The notes under the pieces were generated by a model that did not search any database, was not told the origin of the DNA, and saw only the letters and a program-made list of their open reading frames with translations. The position numbers and the translations under genes are program-made. Shown here piece by piece: positions 44,434 through 52,738 of a DNA stretch of 64,000 nucleotides. The stretch comes from Planctomycetota bacterium (GTDB taxonomy: Bacteria; Planctomycetota; UBA1135; JADKAF01). Within the stretch, counting starts at the first letter, position 1. Each line of letters begins with the position of its first letter. The stretch is from assembly GCA_016719295.1 (NCBI GenBank), contig JADKAF010000001.1, forward strand, positions 744,001-808,000, written 5' to 3'.

Positions 44434-45383
44434 GCGCGCTCTCCTCCGAGCGGCGCCTGTGCCGCGAGCGTCTCGACGAGGAGCGCGAGCACCTCGTCTC
44501 GGCGTGCGCCGGAGAGGCCGAGGGCGAGCTGCGTGCGGAGGTAGCCCAGGTTCCCGCCGACGTCGCAGCGCACCCCGGCGAGCTCGTGCGCGTAGAGCGC
44601 CTGCTCGCGCGAGAGGCGATCGAGAGCTTCGCTGAGGCCGACCTCTCCGCTCCCGTGCGCGGCTTCTTCCAGCGGCTCGAAGATCGCCGGCTCGAGCACG
44701 TGCATGCCGAAGAAGCAGAGGTAGTGGCCGGCGCGGAGCCCGTTCGATTGCAGCTCGAGCTCGGCGCGCGAGAGCGAGGGCTTCTCGATCACGCGCCGCA
44801 CGCGCCAGAGCCCGCCCTGGGAGCCCTCGCGCTCCGCGCGGACCGTGCCGTAGCGGGGTATCAGGTGCTCGCGCGTCGCCTGTACCGCGCAGAGCGAGCG
44901 CCCCGCGCGCTCGGCCGCGCGCACGAGCTGCGCCGCGCAGCCGAGCTCGCGGTCGTGCGAGAGATAGAGGTGATCGCCGAGCAGCAGCAGGAAGGGCTCG
45001 TCCGCGGCGAAGTCCCGCGCCTGCAGCACGGCGTGACCGTAGCCACGCGCTTCCTCCTGCACGACGAAGCGCGTGCGCGCGAGCAGATCCAGGAGCCGCG
45101 CGGCCTGCTGCTCCGCCCACTCCACGTCCCCGAAGGCCTCGCGCAGGCTGCGCGCGCGCTGCGCGAAGCGCTCGCGATAGCGCGGCTCGTCGCCGGGCGC
45201 GCAGATCACCGCGAGCTCCTCCACGCCCGCGCGCAGCGCTTCCTCGGCCACGATCTGCAGGAGCGGCTTCACCACGCCGTCTTGGTCGAGCAGCGGCAGC
45301 GAGCTCTTCTCGACGGGATCACCGGCGGGATAGAGGCGGACGCCGCGCGCGGCGGCGGTGATGATGGCTTTGCGGACCTGCAT
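44430..45383 (-). CDS. GalU-like sugar-phosphate nucleotidyltransferase
   Basis: 317 residues. Overall it follows UTP-glucose-1-phosphate uridylyltransferase: KPLLQIVAEEALRAGVEELAVICAPGD, YGHAVLQARDFAADEPFLLLLGDHLY (metal aspartate), RYGTVRAE, VIEKPS and GEVGLSEALDRL. The nucleotide-binding loop reads ITAAARGVRLYPAGDP, where family members have AAG-x-GTR-x-P, so one glycine and the threonine are replaced. It could be less active or use another nucleotide. It is translationally coupled to the kinase/pyrophosphorylase gene, so both probably feed the same nucleotide-sugar pool. Confidence 0.8.
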   Translation of the reverse strand: MQVRKAIITAAARGVRLYPAGDPVEKSSLPLLDQDGVVKPLLQIVAEEALRAGVEELAVICAPGDEPRYRERFAQRARSLREAFGDVEWAEQQAARLLDLLARTRFVVQEEARGYGHAVLQARDFAADEPFLLLLGDHLYLSHDRELGCAAQLVRAAERAGRSLCAVQATREHLIPRYGTVRAEREGSQGGLWRVRRVIEKPSLSRAELELQSNGLRAGHYLCFFGMHVLEPAIFEPLEEAAHGSGEVGLSEALDRLSREQALYAHELAGVRCDVGGNLGYLRTQLALGLSGARRDEVLALLVETLAAQAPLGGERA

Positions 45384-45434
45384 GGGGGCGTTGCCGGGAA
45401 CGGATCTCGGGGAGAGGAAGGCGCGCGCGGCGCT

Positions 45435-45995
45435 TCACGCGACGGGCTCGCGAGCGCACTCGAGGAGCAGCGCGAGCGCGCCCCAGCTCGCCTCGGCGTG
45501 CGGAGCCCGCTGGAGGAGGCCCTCGACGCCGTTCTCGCAGTAGAGGAAGAGCTCGAACGAGTTCCAGAGCGCGCCGCTCGGCGAGGGCAGGCCGAGCAGG
45601 CTCCATTCGTCGCGGAGCTTGCCGACCATCTCGAGCTGGTGGAGATCGGCGATCTGGAAGAGCAGCACCTTCTCGAGCTCCTCGAAACCGCCGTCGAGGC
45701 GCGGTGCCGACTCGGGTGGACGCGGATCCTCGAGCCAGCTCGGATCCAGCGCCAGCGGCTCGTCGCGGAGCGCCACGGCGCAGAGGGCGAGCAGCGCGTC
45801 CCAGGTGGGCTCCTCGCCCGCGCCCATGTCGTCGCGCGCGCGCCAGCAGCCGCCGAGCAGCGCGCGGAGGAAGCGCGGAAGCGACGGCGCCTCTGCGTCG
45901 GGCAGGGCGGCGAGCTCTTCGCGCAGGGAGTCGGCGAAGTCGGAGACGCTCAGGATCATGGCGGTGGGGCGCGTGGATGCAGCGCGCCGGGTCAT
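45435..45995 (-). CDS. Unrecognised cytoplasmic protein downstream of moaA
   Basis: 186 residues if it starts at 45995, one base after the moaA stop, or 174 from the ATG at 45959 (MILSVSDFADSLREELAAL), which looks like the more natural N-terminus. Mostly helical, with several Leu-rich stretches and Trp/Phe-rich LWNSFELFLYCENG near the C-terminus. No known motif, signal or membrane segment. Codon usage is normal for the window. Its position between moaA and the nucleotidyltransferase gene gives no firm clue. Confidence 0.7.
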   Translation of the reverse strand: MTRRAASTRPTAMILSVSDFADSLREELAALPDAEAPSLPRFLRALLGGCWRARDDMGAGEEPTWDALLALCAVALRDEPLALDPSWLEDPRPPESAPRLDGGFEELEKVLLFQIADLHQLEMVGKLRDEWSLLGLPSPSGALWNSFELFLYCENGVEGLLQRAPHAEASWGALALLLECAREPVA

Positions 45996-45996
45996 G

Positions 45997-47016
45997 CTAC
46001 CCGCCGATGTAGGACATCTCGACCTTCGGCAGGCTCTCGCCGCGCGCGGCCGCCTCGGCGCGGCGCTCGGAGTAGCGGTCCTCGCGTGCCCCCCAGCGCT
46101 GCTCGAGCGCGCGCAGGATCTCGAGATCGGTGGCGCCGCCGCGGAGCAAGGCGCGCAGGTCGAAGCCGCTCGCCGCGAAGAGACAGGTGAAGAGCTCGCC
46201 CTTCGCGGAGAGCCTCGCGCGGCTGCACGCGCCGCAGAAAGGCCGCGTCACGGAGGCGATGATGCCGATCTCGCCCGCGCCGTCGCGGTAGCGGTAGCGC
46301 AACGCGGTCTCGGGGTCGCGCTCGCGCTCCAGCGGCTCGAGCGGGAAGCGCGCGTCGATGAGGCGCGCGATCTCCGTCGCGGAGACGACGCGCTCCATCT
46401 TCCAGCCGTTGCTCTCGCCGACATCCATGAACTCGATGAAGCGCAGCACATGACCCGTGCCGCGGAAGTGCTCGGCGAGGCGCAGCACTTCGCCGTCGTT
46501 CACGCCGCGTTCGATCACGGCGTTGATCTTGATCCGCGTGAAGCCCGCGGCTTCGGCGGCGGCGAGGCCGGCGAGCACTTCGGCGACCGGGACACCGCGG
46601 CCGTTCATACGCGCGAAGATCGCGTCATCGAGGGCATCGAGCGAGACGGTCAAGCGCCGCAGACCGGCGGCGCGCAGTCCCGCCGCCTGCGCGGGGAGCA
46701 GGAGGCCGTTCGTGGTGAGGGCCAGATCGTCGATGCCCGGGATCTTCGCGAGGGCACGGACGAGCCGATCGAGCTCGCGGCGGAGCAGCGGCTCGCCCCC
46801 GGTCAGGCGCAGCTTGCGGACGCCGAGGGTCGCGAAGAGGCGCGCGAGCCGCGCGATCTCCTCGAAGTCGAGGATCTCCTGCTTCGGCAGGAAGCGATGG
46901 CCGTCGTAGAGCTCCGCCGGCATGCAATAGTTGCAGCGCAAGTTGCAGCGATCCGTCACGGAGATGCGGAGATCGCTGAGGGTGCGCTGCAGGAGGTCCG
47001 TGATCGGCATCGGCAT
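45997..47016 (-). CDS. moaA: GTP 3',8-cyclase (molybdenum cofactor synthesis)
   Basis: 339 residues. The radical-SAM cluster motif is CNLRCNYC (Cys 24, 28, 31), with LRLTGGEPLLRREL for SAM binding. The C-terminal cluster that binds GTP is in TRPFCGACSRARLSAKGELFTCLF, with the three cysteines in family spacing, and the protein ends YIGG, the Gly-Gly tail needed for activity. It makes the first intermediate of molybdopterin from GTP. moaC and the other moa genes are not in the window. No Moco-riboswitch-like structure is apparent in the 87 bp before the start. Confidence 0.95.
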   Translation of the reverse strand: MPMPITDLLQRTLSDLRISVTDRCNLRCNYCMPAELYDGHRFLPKQEILDFEEIARLARLFATLGVRKLRLTGGEPLLRRELDRLVRALAKIPGIDDLALTTNGLLLPAQAAGLRAAGLRRLTVSLDALDDAIFARMNGRGVPVAEVLAGLAAAEAAGFTRIKINAVIERGVNDGEVLRLAEHFRGTGHVLRFIEFMDVGESNGWKMERVVSATEIARLIDARFPLEPLERERDPETALRYRYRDGAGEIGIIASVTRPFCGACSRARLSAKGELFTCLFAASGFDLRALLRGGATDLEILRALEQRWGAREDRYSERRAEAAARGESLPKVEMSYIGG

Positions 47017-47103
47017 GGGCGGAGCTGGAGCGCACAGGGATACGGCGCCGACCGTCGCTTTGGAAGAGCGGAGCTCGAGCGGGCGGCTCCCGGCTCGCTG
47101 ATC

Positions 47104-48861
47104 TCAGCGCCCGCGCGCCTGCACGGCGATCGCCTGCGGCGCGCCGAGCTCGACGCGGATCGGCTCGCAGCCGGGCAAGTGCAAGCGATACGGCGCGCGG
47201 CCCTTCGCGACGACCCAGCGCTGGATCTCGTCGCGGCGGAGCTCGATCGGAGCACGGCGTCCGAGCGCGTCCTCGAGCTCGGCGCTCGCTTGCGCTGTCC
47301 CCGCCGGCGGCGACCAGCGCAGGGCGAGCTCGGCGAGTCGCCCGCGCGCATCGAGCGCGATCGGCGGCGTCCTCTCGCTCACCGCGAGCTCGTCGAGGGC
47401 GAGGACCCGGCCGCTCGCGGCGTGGAGCTCCGGGGTCCATCGACCGTGGGGCAGCCCTTCGAAGCGGAAGCGGCCGTCCGGCTCGGGGCGCGAGGCGCAG
47501 CTCCGGCCATCGGGCAGCGCGAGGCGCACGCGCAGCTCGGATGCGGCGAAGCCGGGGTCCAAGATCACTTGCCCCGCGAGGCTCGTGCTCGGAGCGAGCT
47601 GCAAGCGCAGCTCAAGCGTTCCGGAAGGAACTCCGGCGAAGCGCGCGAGCGCATGCTCGTGCGTTCCCGAGCGAACCAGCAGGAGATGCGCGCTGCTGCG
47701 CCCGCGCAGCTCGAAGCGGCCATCCGCGTCGGTGCAGCGCGCGGCGGGGATCAGGATCTGGGCTTCCTCGTCGCGCTGGCCTTCGCTGTAGGCCGCGAGC
47801 TCGATCCAGGCGCGGCTCACGGGGGCGCCTCGCGCATCGAGCACGAGGCCCGCGACGAGCACCGGCGGCAAGCGCAGCACGGCGACGCCCAGATCGCGAA
47901 GGCCGCTCCGATCGCTCGCGCTGCCGAGCTCGATCTCCGTCTCGCGCGGCATCTGGTCCGCGGTGCGCAAGCGCACGCGCCGGGCGTTCGGCGCGCTGCT
48001 GCGCTGCACGATCTCGAAGCGCCCGCGCTCGTCGCAGGTCGCGCGGATCCAAGCACCTTCGGCAAGGGGGGCTTCGCCCGTGCCGCTCGGGAACGCCGCG
48101 AGGATCGCGACGCCGGCGAGCGAAGCGCCGCGCTCGTCGACCGCGACGCCGAGGAGCCGCGGCCAAGGCGCCATCCGCCGCAGCACGACTTCGCGAGTGT
48201 CGCCCGAGGTGAACGGGCCTTCGCCCTCCCAGGCTTGGAAGGGCGAGCGTCCGGCCGGGTCTTCGGCCGTGAGACGCCAGCGCCGCCCCGGGGCGACGCG
48301 AGCGAAGCTCGCGACGCCACGTCGAGCGACCTGCGACCAGCCGCGCAGGCGCTCGACCGAGGTCGGGGCATCGCCGCTCTCGCGCCAATGGAGCTTCACG
48401 GGCACCGGCTCGCGCAACGGGGAACCGCGCTCGTCCTCGACGCGCACGGTCAGCCCAGCGAACGCCGGCAAGGAGAGGTCGACCGGACGCACGAAGGCGA
48501 TCGCCTCGGCGATGGCCGCGGCGTCGAGCTCGGGAGCCTTCTCGAGCGGGAGATCGACCTGCAGGCGCGTGCGAGGCGGGAGCGGGAGCTCGACGCGGAA
48601 GCGCGCTACGCCGCGCTCATCCGTCTTCGCGCGGGCGAGCTCGGTGCTGCCTTGCGCCCCCGGCGCGGTGAGCAGGACCACGATGTCCCCTGCGGGCGTC
48701 CCCGAGACGTCGACCAGACGCACTGCCAGCTCGCGCCAAGCCGAGGACTCCGCGCGCTCGAACGGCGGCAGCGGCACCCCCAGGAATGCCGCGAGCCCGG
48801 TAGCCCCGATCAGCGCGAGCGCCGCGCGCAGCGCATGCCTGAACGCCGCTCTGCCCGTCAT
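47104..48861 (-). CDS. Secreted protein with carboxypeptidase-regulatory-like repeats
   Basis: 585 residues from the ATG at 48861, fixed by a GGAGGT ribosome site six bases upstream. An N-terminal hydrophobic helix (ALRAALALIGATGLAAFLGV) is a signal peptide or anchor. At least five beta-sandwich repeats are visible by the recurrent patterns V-x-D-x-x-G-x-P and D-x-x-G-R-F (DERGVARFRV, DERGASLAGVAI, DERGRFEIVQ, DARGAPVSRAWI, DADGRFELRG, EPDGRFRFEG). Such domains are structural or carbohydrate-binding. No enzymatic domain is evident. It precedes moaA in the same direction with 87 bp between. Confidence 0.8.
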   Translation of the reverse strand: MTGRAAFRHALRAALALIGATGLAAFLGVPLPPFERAESSAWRELAVRLVDVSGTPAGDIVVLLTAPGAQGSTELARAKTDERGVARFRVELPLPPRTRLQVDLPLEKAPELDAAAIAEAIAFVRPVDLSLPAFAGLTVRVEDERGSPLREPVPVKLHWRESGDAPTSVERLRGWSQVARRGVASFARVAPGRRWRLTAEDPAGRSPFQAWEGEGPFTSGDTREVVLRRMAPWPRLLGVAVDERGASLAGVAILAAFPSGTGEAPLAEGAWIRATCDERGRFEIVQRSSAPNARRVRLRTADQMPRETEIELGSASDRSGLRDLGVAVLRLPPVLVAGLVLDARGAPVSRAWIELAAYSEGQRDEEAQILIPAARCTDADGRFELRGRSSAHLLLVRSGTHEHALARFAGVPSGTLELRLQLAPSTSLAGQVILDPGFAASELRVRLALPDGRSCASRPEPDGRFRFEGLPHGRWTPELHAASGRVLALDELAVSERTPPIALDARGRLAELALRWSPPAGTAQASAELEDALGRRAPIELRRDEIQRWVVAKGRAPYRLHLPGCEPIRVELGAPQAIAVQARGR

Positions 48862-48926
48862 CGACGTACCTCCCACGCCGATATCGGCAGCGGAGGGGGT
48901 TCGAGCGAAGCGCCGCGGGCTCGGCT

Positions 48927-49514
48927 GTGGCGCGCGGACCGCGCGCTAGGCAAACTCGGCGCCGCGCGGGACAGGCTCCGCGCCGTCGACGTGCCCCGAG
49001 GTGCGCCATTCTCGAGCTCTTCCTCCTGCGCCATGCCAAGGCCGAGCCCGGCCAGCCCGGGCAATCCGACTTCGATCGGCCCTTGGCCCCGAAAGGCCAT
49101 GCCGCCGCTCGCGCGCTCGGCGCCTATCTGAGGCAGAACGAGCTCCGGCCGGAGCTCGTGCTCTGCTCCAGCGCGCAGCGGACCATGCAGACCTGGGAAG
49201 AGCTGCAGCTCGAAGCGCACGCTCCGCGCCGCGGCGAGGACGAGCTCTACCTCGCCAGCGCTTCCCAGCTCCTCGCGCGCTTGCGCGCCTTGGCCGACCC
49301 GACGACCCGCGTGCTCCTGATCGGTCACAACCCGGGGCTGGAGGATCTCTCCGCGCAGCTCGTGGGCACGGGCGAGAAGCGCCTGCGTGCGCAGCTCGAG
49401 CAGGGCCTGCCCACCTGCGGCTTCGCTCAGATCCGCTTCGCGGCGGCGCGCTGGAAGGAGCTCGTGCTGGGCACGGGCGAGCTGCTGCGCTTCGCGATCG
49501 GCAAGGAGCTCTGA
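48927..49514 (+). CDS. SixA-like phosphohistidine phosphatase
   Basis: The histidine-phosphatase core begins LELFLLRHAKAEPG, containing the R-H-A/G motif with the catalytic histidine, and continues with RPLAPKGHAAARALG, VLCSSAQRTMQTWE and LLIGHNPGLEDLSAQL (second catalytic histidine). SixA removes phosphate from histidine phosphotransfer proteins. The only conventional upstream start in frame is GTG at 48927, which adds about 27 Arg-rich residues unlike any family N-terminus; an ATT at 49008 would fit the family much better. The start is therefore uncertain. Confidence 0.8.
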   Translation: MARGPRARQTRRRAGQAPRRRRAPRCAILELFLLRHAKAEPGQPGQSDFDRPLAPKGHAAARALGAYLRQNELRPELVLCSSAQRTMQTWEELQLEAHAPRRGEDELYLASASQLLARLRALADPTTRVLLIGHNPGLEDLSAQLVGTGEKRLRAQLEQGLPTCGFAQIRFAAARWKELVLGTGELLRFAIGKEL

Positions 49515-50440
49515 GCGCGGGGCGCGTCGCCGCGCCAGAGCTCGCGATCGCCGTGCCGTTCCATCTCACACCATCGTAGATCGCGGCGCTCGAGGCGCTC
49601 GCGGAGTTCGTGCGCGGCGACGACGACTGCTTCGTGCCGACGGGCAGCGCGGGCACGGGCAAGACGAGCTTGCTCGGCGCGTTCCTCGAAGGTCTGCGCG
49701 CGCAGCGTCTCGCGCATCAGCTCCTCGCGTCGACGGGGCGCGCCGCGCGCATCCTCGCCTCGAAGACGCGCGGGGATGCGCGCACGATCCACGGCGCGAT
49801 CTACCCGCTCGACCAGCTCGAGGTGGTGGAGCGAGCGAACGGCGGGAGCGAGCCCGGCTTGCGCCTGCACTTCCGGATGCGCGACGAGGGGGCGTTCGGC
49901 GCGCGGCTCGTGATCGATGAAGCCTCCATGATCGCCGATCGAGCGCGCACGCAGGACCCGCTGCGCTTCGGCTCGGGAGCGCTGCTCGCCGATCTTCTGC
50001 GCTTCTCCCGCGCTCTCGTCGCAGCACCTGCGCGAGCGCTACGTTCTGCGCGTGCGCGAACTCGAGCTGCGCGAGATCCTGCGCCAGGGCGAAGGCACGG
50101 CGTTGTTCGGCTGCGCGACGCGCTGCACGCGCAGCGCTACGACCACTTCCAGCTCGGCTCGTCGGCTCGACGGCGCGACCCGCGGAGAGCGCGGAGGTCG
50201 GGAGCGACGTGGAGGCGGTCACGGTGGGGGCGGGCATCGAGCTGGTCGTGCTCGCCGGCGTCGAGCAGCCGATCGATCTGCGCTTCCGCGCGGCGGTGGT
50301 GGGCTATCGCGACCCGACGCTCGGCGTGACCCGCGCGCCGTGCCTGCTCCTCGAGAACCTGCTCGAGAGCGCCGAGCGCGGCCTCTCGCCCGCGGAGCAG
50401 CGCGCGCTCCTCTTCAGGCGCCTCCGGGATAAGCTCTGGG
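49515..50440 (+). pseudogene. Decayed AAA/RecD-like DNA helicase
   Basis: Fragments of one ATPase are scattered over two or three frames. AIAVPFHLTPS runs into a TAG at 49577, where the continuing frame (IAALEALAEFV) suggests an original CAG codon. The Walker A segment PTGSAGTGKTSLL, then TGRAARIL, TIHGAIYPLD and Walker B-like LVIDEASMIADRA follow in frame up to LRFGSGALLADLL (about 49995). The frame then shifts: RERYVLRVRELELREILRQ lies in another frame, LRDALHAQRYDHFQLG in a third, and LLENLLESAERGLSPAEQRALL (to 50415) near the end. The middle of the ATPase is missing. So at least one nonsense change, two indels and one deletion are needed to explain it. Confidence 0.8.
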
Positions 50441-50441
50441 C

Positions 50442-50651
50442 ATGCGTTGCTGCTTCTCCTCGGGCGGCTGGGACCGCCTCTACCGCGAGCACTACCAACG
50501 CGTCGCGATCGAGCTCGCCGAGCGGCAGCAGGCAGAGCTCGCCGCGGTGCGCTGGTGGCGGCGCTGGAAGTTGCTGCGGCGGCAACGCGCGGAGGTCGCG
50601 CGCCTCGCGCGCGCGCGGATGCCGAGCGACGCGAGCACCTTCTGCGACTGA
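50442..50651 (+). CDS. Small Arg-rich protein of unknown function
   Basis: 69 residues, MRCCFSSGGWDRLYREHYQR then an Arg/Ala/Trp-rich helix (VRWWRRWKLLRRQRAEVARL) and a short tail ending STFCD. Third-position GC is as high as in real genes, which argues for coding. It starts two bases past the helicase relic. It could bind membrane or nucleic acid through its basic amphipathic helix. No family is recognised, and it may also be a by-product of the decayed region. Confidence 0.45.
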   Translation: MRCCFSSGGWDRLYREHYQRVAIELAERQQAELAAVRWWRRWKLLRRQRAEVARLARARMPSDASTFCD

Positions 50652-50655
50652 GCGC

Positions 50656-51387
50656 TCAGCTGGAGCTCGCGGCGCGCAAGCGATCGCGGAGCCGCGCGAG
50701 CGCGATCTCGGTCTTCATGTCGGGGATGCGCCCGTCGCGGCAGCGCGCGAGCGCCTCCTCGAGCTCGAGCAGCACGAGGCCGCCGACCTCTTCCATGACC
50801 GAGCCGTCGCCGTGCGCGGAGCCCGCGTGCGCGAAGCGCACCTCGGCGGCGGCGAAGTAGACCTTCTCGTCGCCGATGCCGGGCGTCGGGAAGGAGGCGC
50901 CGCCCAGGTCGAGGATCCGATCCTCGGGGACTGGGAGCCCGATCTCCTCCTCGCACTCGAGCGCCGCTCGGCGGCGCAGCGCGGCGCGCAGAGAGCCGAG
51001 CTCGCGGTCGGCGGGTTCCAGGATGCCGGCCACCGTCTCGAGCACCGTGCCTTGCGGCGGGTCGTCGGGGAACGGGAGATCCGTCTTTCTACGGCGCAGC
51101 CAGATGGGGACGCGCAGGTTCTCGCGGAGCCCGACGATCACGCGGCCATCGGCTTCGCGCTCGAAGAGCGCGATCGTCACCGCGTCGACCCCGCGGCGCG
51201 AGACGACGTCGCAGGGATAGGGCTCCGAGCTCGTGCCGTCGGGATAGAGATTGCGAACGAGCAAGCGCTGGAGCTGGAGGAAGCCGCCGCGCGGACCGCA
51301 ACGGTCGGCGCGGTCCTCCAGCACCTCGACCTCCACGCCGTCGCTCGAGCGCGAGGGCGTTCCATTCGACCCCGGGGCAGCGCTCAC
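50656..51387 (-). CDS. Nudix hydrolase
   Basis: 243 residues from a GTG at 51387. The Nudix box lies around residues 120-155: VAGILEPADRELGSLRAALR then RRAALECEEEIGLPV, a form of G-x5-E-x7-R-E-U-x-E-E-x-G-U in which the usual REU arginine is replaced and extra residues are present. FERE..VIVGLRENLRVP and PTPGIGDEKVYFAAAEV are consistent with the ADP-sugar/NAD-type clade. It would cleave a nucleoside diphosphate linked to another moiety in the cytoplasm. Substrate unknown. Located 19 bp downstream of the radical SAM gene. Confidence 0.8.
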   Translation of the reverse strand: MSAAPGSNGTPSRSSDGVEVEVLEDRADRCGPRGGFLQLQRLLVRNLYPDGTSSEPYPCDVVSRRGVDAVTIALFEREADGRVIVGLRENLRVPIWLRRRKTDLPFPDDPPQGTVLETVAGILEPADRELGSLRAALRRRAALECEEEIGLPVPEDRILDLGGASFPTPGIGDEKVYFAAAEVRFAHAGSAHGDGSVMEEVGGLVLLELEEALARCRDGRIPDMKTEIALARLRDRLRAASSS

Positions 51388-51406
51388 CAGCTCGTCGCGC
51401 CGAAGC

Positions 51407-52666
51407 TCACAGGAAGTAGTCGTAGCGCTCGCCGAGGGCGGCGAGCTGCGCCGGATCGAGCTGGCCTTCGATCGCGTTCTCGAGCCACCAGTTGGTCTGG
51501 TTGTAGAGGCAGGTCACCTCGGCGCACTCCTTCGACGCGTCGAAGTTCGCGAGGCGATCCATGGTGCCGCGCACGGCCTCGGCCTGCGTCGCCTTGTCGG
51601 AGTAGGCGAGCTTGCTCGCGATCAGCGCCTTCTCGACGCCGCGGTGCGCGGGGCAGTTGTAGGTGCCGAGCGGGGTCAGCACTTGGCGCAGCGCCTGCAT
51701 GTGGCAGGTCTTCGGTTGCTTCGTGTAGTCGCGCCACGTGCCTTGCTCGAGCATCACCAGGTTGATGCTCTCGATCACGCGGAACTCGCTCGTGGCGAGG
51801 GTCTTCGCTTCGTCGACGAGCTCGCGGACGCGCGCCACGGTGCGGCGGAGGTCCTCGGCGTCCTCGGGCGCCATCACCTCGGCGCCGTCGGCCTGGCGCG
51901 TGAGGAAGGGCTTCAGCGAGATGTAGGAGAAGCGGAAGTCGCGCGCGCGCTTCGTGGCCGAGACGATCTCCTCGATGTTCGAGATCACCTTCACGCCTTC
52001 TTCGCGCTCGGCGCCGTCCCACACGATGATGTAGGAGAAGCCGACTTGGGGCTTGCTGTTCTTCTCGCGGAGCTTCGGGATCCAGGAGCAGATCTCGTCC
52101 AGCGTGATGTCCTTCACCGGGTTGTGCATCGTCCGGAAGGTCTCATTCGTGCCCGAGTCGAGCGAGAAGCGCACCCAGTCATGCTCGTCGAGGAGATCGA
52201 AGACCTCGTAGATCACCTGGTTCCGCGAGCCGTTGGAGACGACGGCGACCTGCAGGCCGAGCTCCTTCAAGAGGCGCACGCAGTCGCCGAACTTGGGATG
52301 CACGGTGGGCTCGCCGCCGCCGATCAGGATCACCGACTTGAGACCCGTCTCGGCCATGTGGCGCAAGGAATCCTGCAGGCGGTCCCAGTCGTGGCGGACC
52401 GACGAGTTCAGGATGTCCCAGTCGATGCAGTGCGTGCAGCGGTAGTTGCACGCGGTCGTCAAGTCCAGGTTGATCGAGAGAGGCGACCAGCGCGGCATCT
52501 CGGGAATCGGCTGTCCCGCCTTCTCGGCGGCGCGCACCGAGCGCTGCCAGGCGACGTAGTCCATCACCCGACCGTGGAGGGCCGGCTGCTTCAACTTCGC
52601 GGCGAAGTCGTGGCGGGCGGCGATCTGGGGCTTTGCGGTCGTGGGCTGGCCAGGAGGCGTGGTCAT
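51407..52666 (-). CDS. Radical SAM protein with C-terminal cysteine cluster
   Basis: 419 residues. The cluster motif is CNYRCTHC (Cys 73, 77, 80), with ILIGGGEPTVHPKFG as the SAM-binding GGEP block and SNGSRNQVIYEVFDLL typical of the TIM-barrel core. The C-terminal third has further cysteines (KTCHMQAL, TYNCPAHRG, SKECAEVTCLYNQ) in a SPASM/twitch-like arrangement for auxiliary clusters. Such proteins modify peptides or tRNA-type substrates, or are sugar-alcohol dehydrogenases. No precursor peptide gene is visible nearby. The neighbours are an oxidoreductase and a Nudix gene, which hint at small-molecule chemistry. Confidence 0.85.
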   Translation of the reverse strand: MTTPPGQPTTAKPQIAARHDFAAKLKQPALHGRVMDYVAWQRSVRAAEKAGQPIPEMPRWSPLSINLDLTTACNYRCTHCIDWDILNSSVRHDWDRLQDSLRHMAETGLKSVILIGGGEPTVHPKFGDCVRLLKELGLQVAVVSNGSRNQVIYEVFDLLDEHDWVRFSLDSGTNETFRTMHNPVKDITLDEICSWIPKLREKNSKPQVGFSYIIVWDGAEREEGVKVISNIEEIVSATKRARDFRFSYISLKPFLTRQADGAEVMAPEDAEDLRRTVARVRELVDEAKTLATSEFRVIESINLVMLEQGTWRDYTKQPKTCHMQALRQVLTPLGTYNCPAHRGVEKALIASKLAYSDKATQAEAVRGTMDRLANFDASKECAEVTCLYNQTNWWLENAIEGQLDPAQLAALGERYDYFL

Positions 52667-52738
52667 GCGGTGGTGATCTCGCGGGTCTCGAACGCCGGGG
52701 GAACGAACGACCTGGCCCGCTCGGAGTCGCGAGCAGGT

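Noticed and set aside
41101..45120. Very long open frames opposite or overlapping real genes (for example across 15299-17902 and 40663-44259)
   Set aside because: They follow from about 69% GC and few stop codons; their translations are Arg/Ala/Pro-rich with no motif and lie antisense to genes with clear domains.
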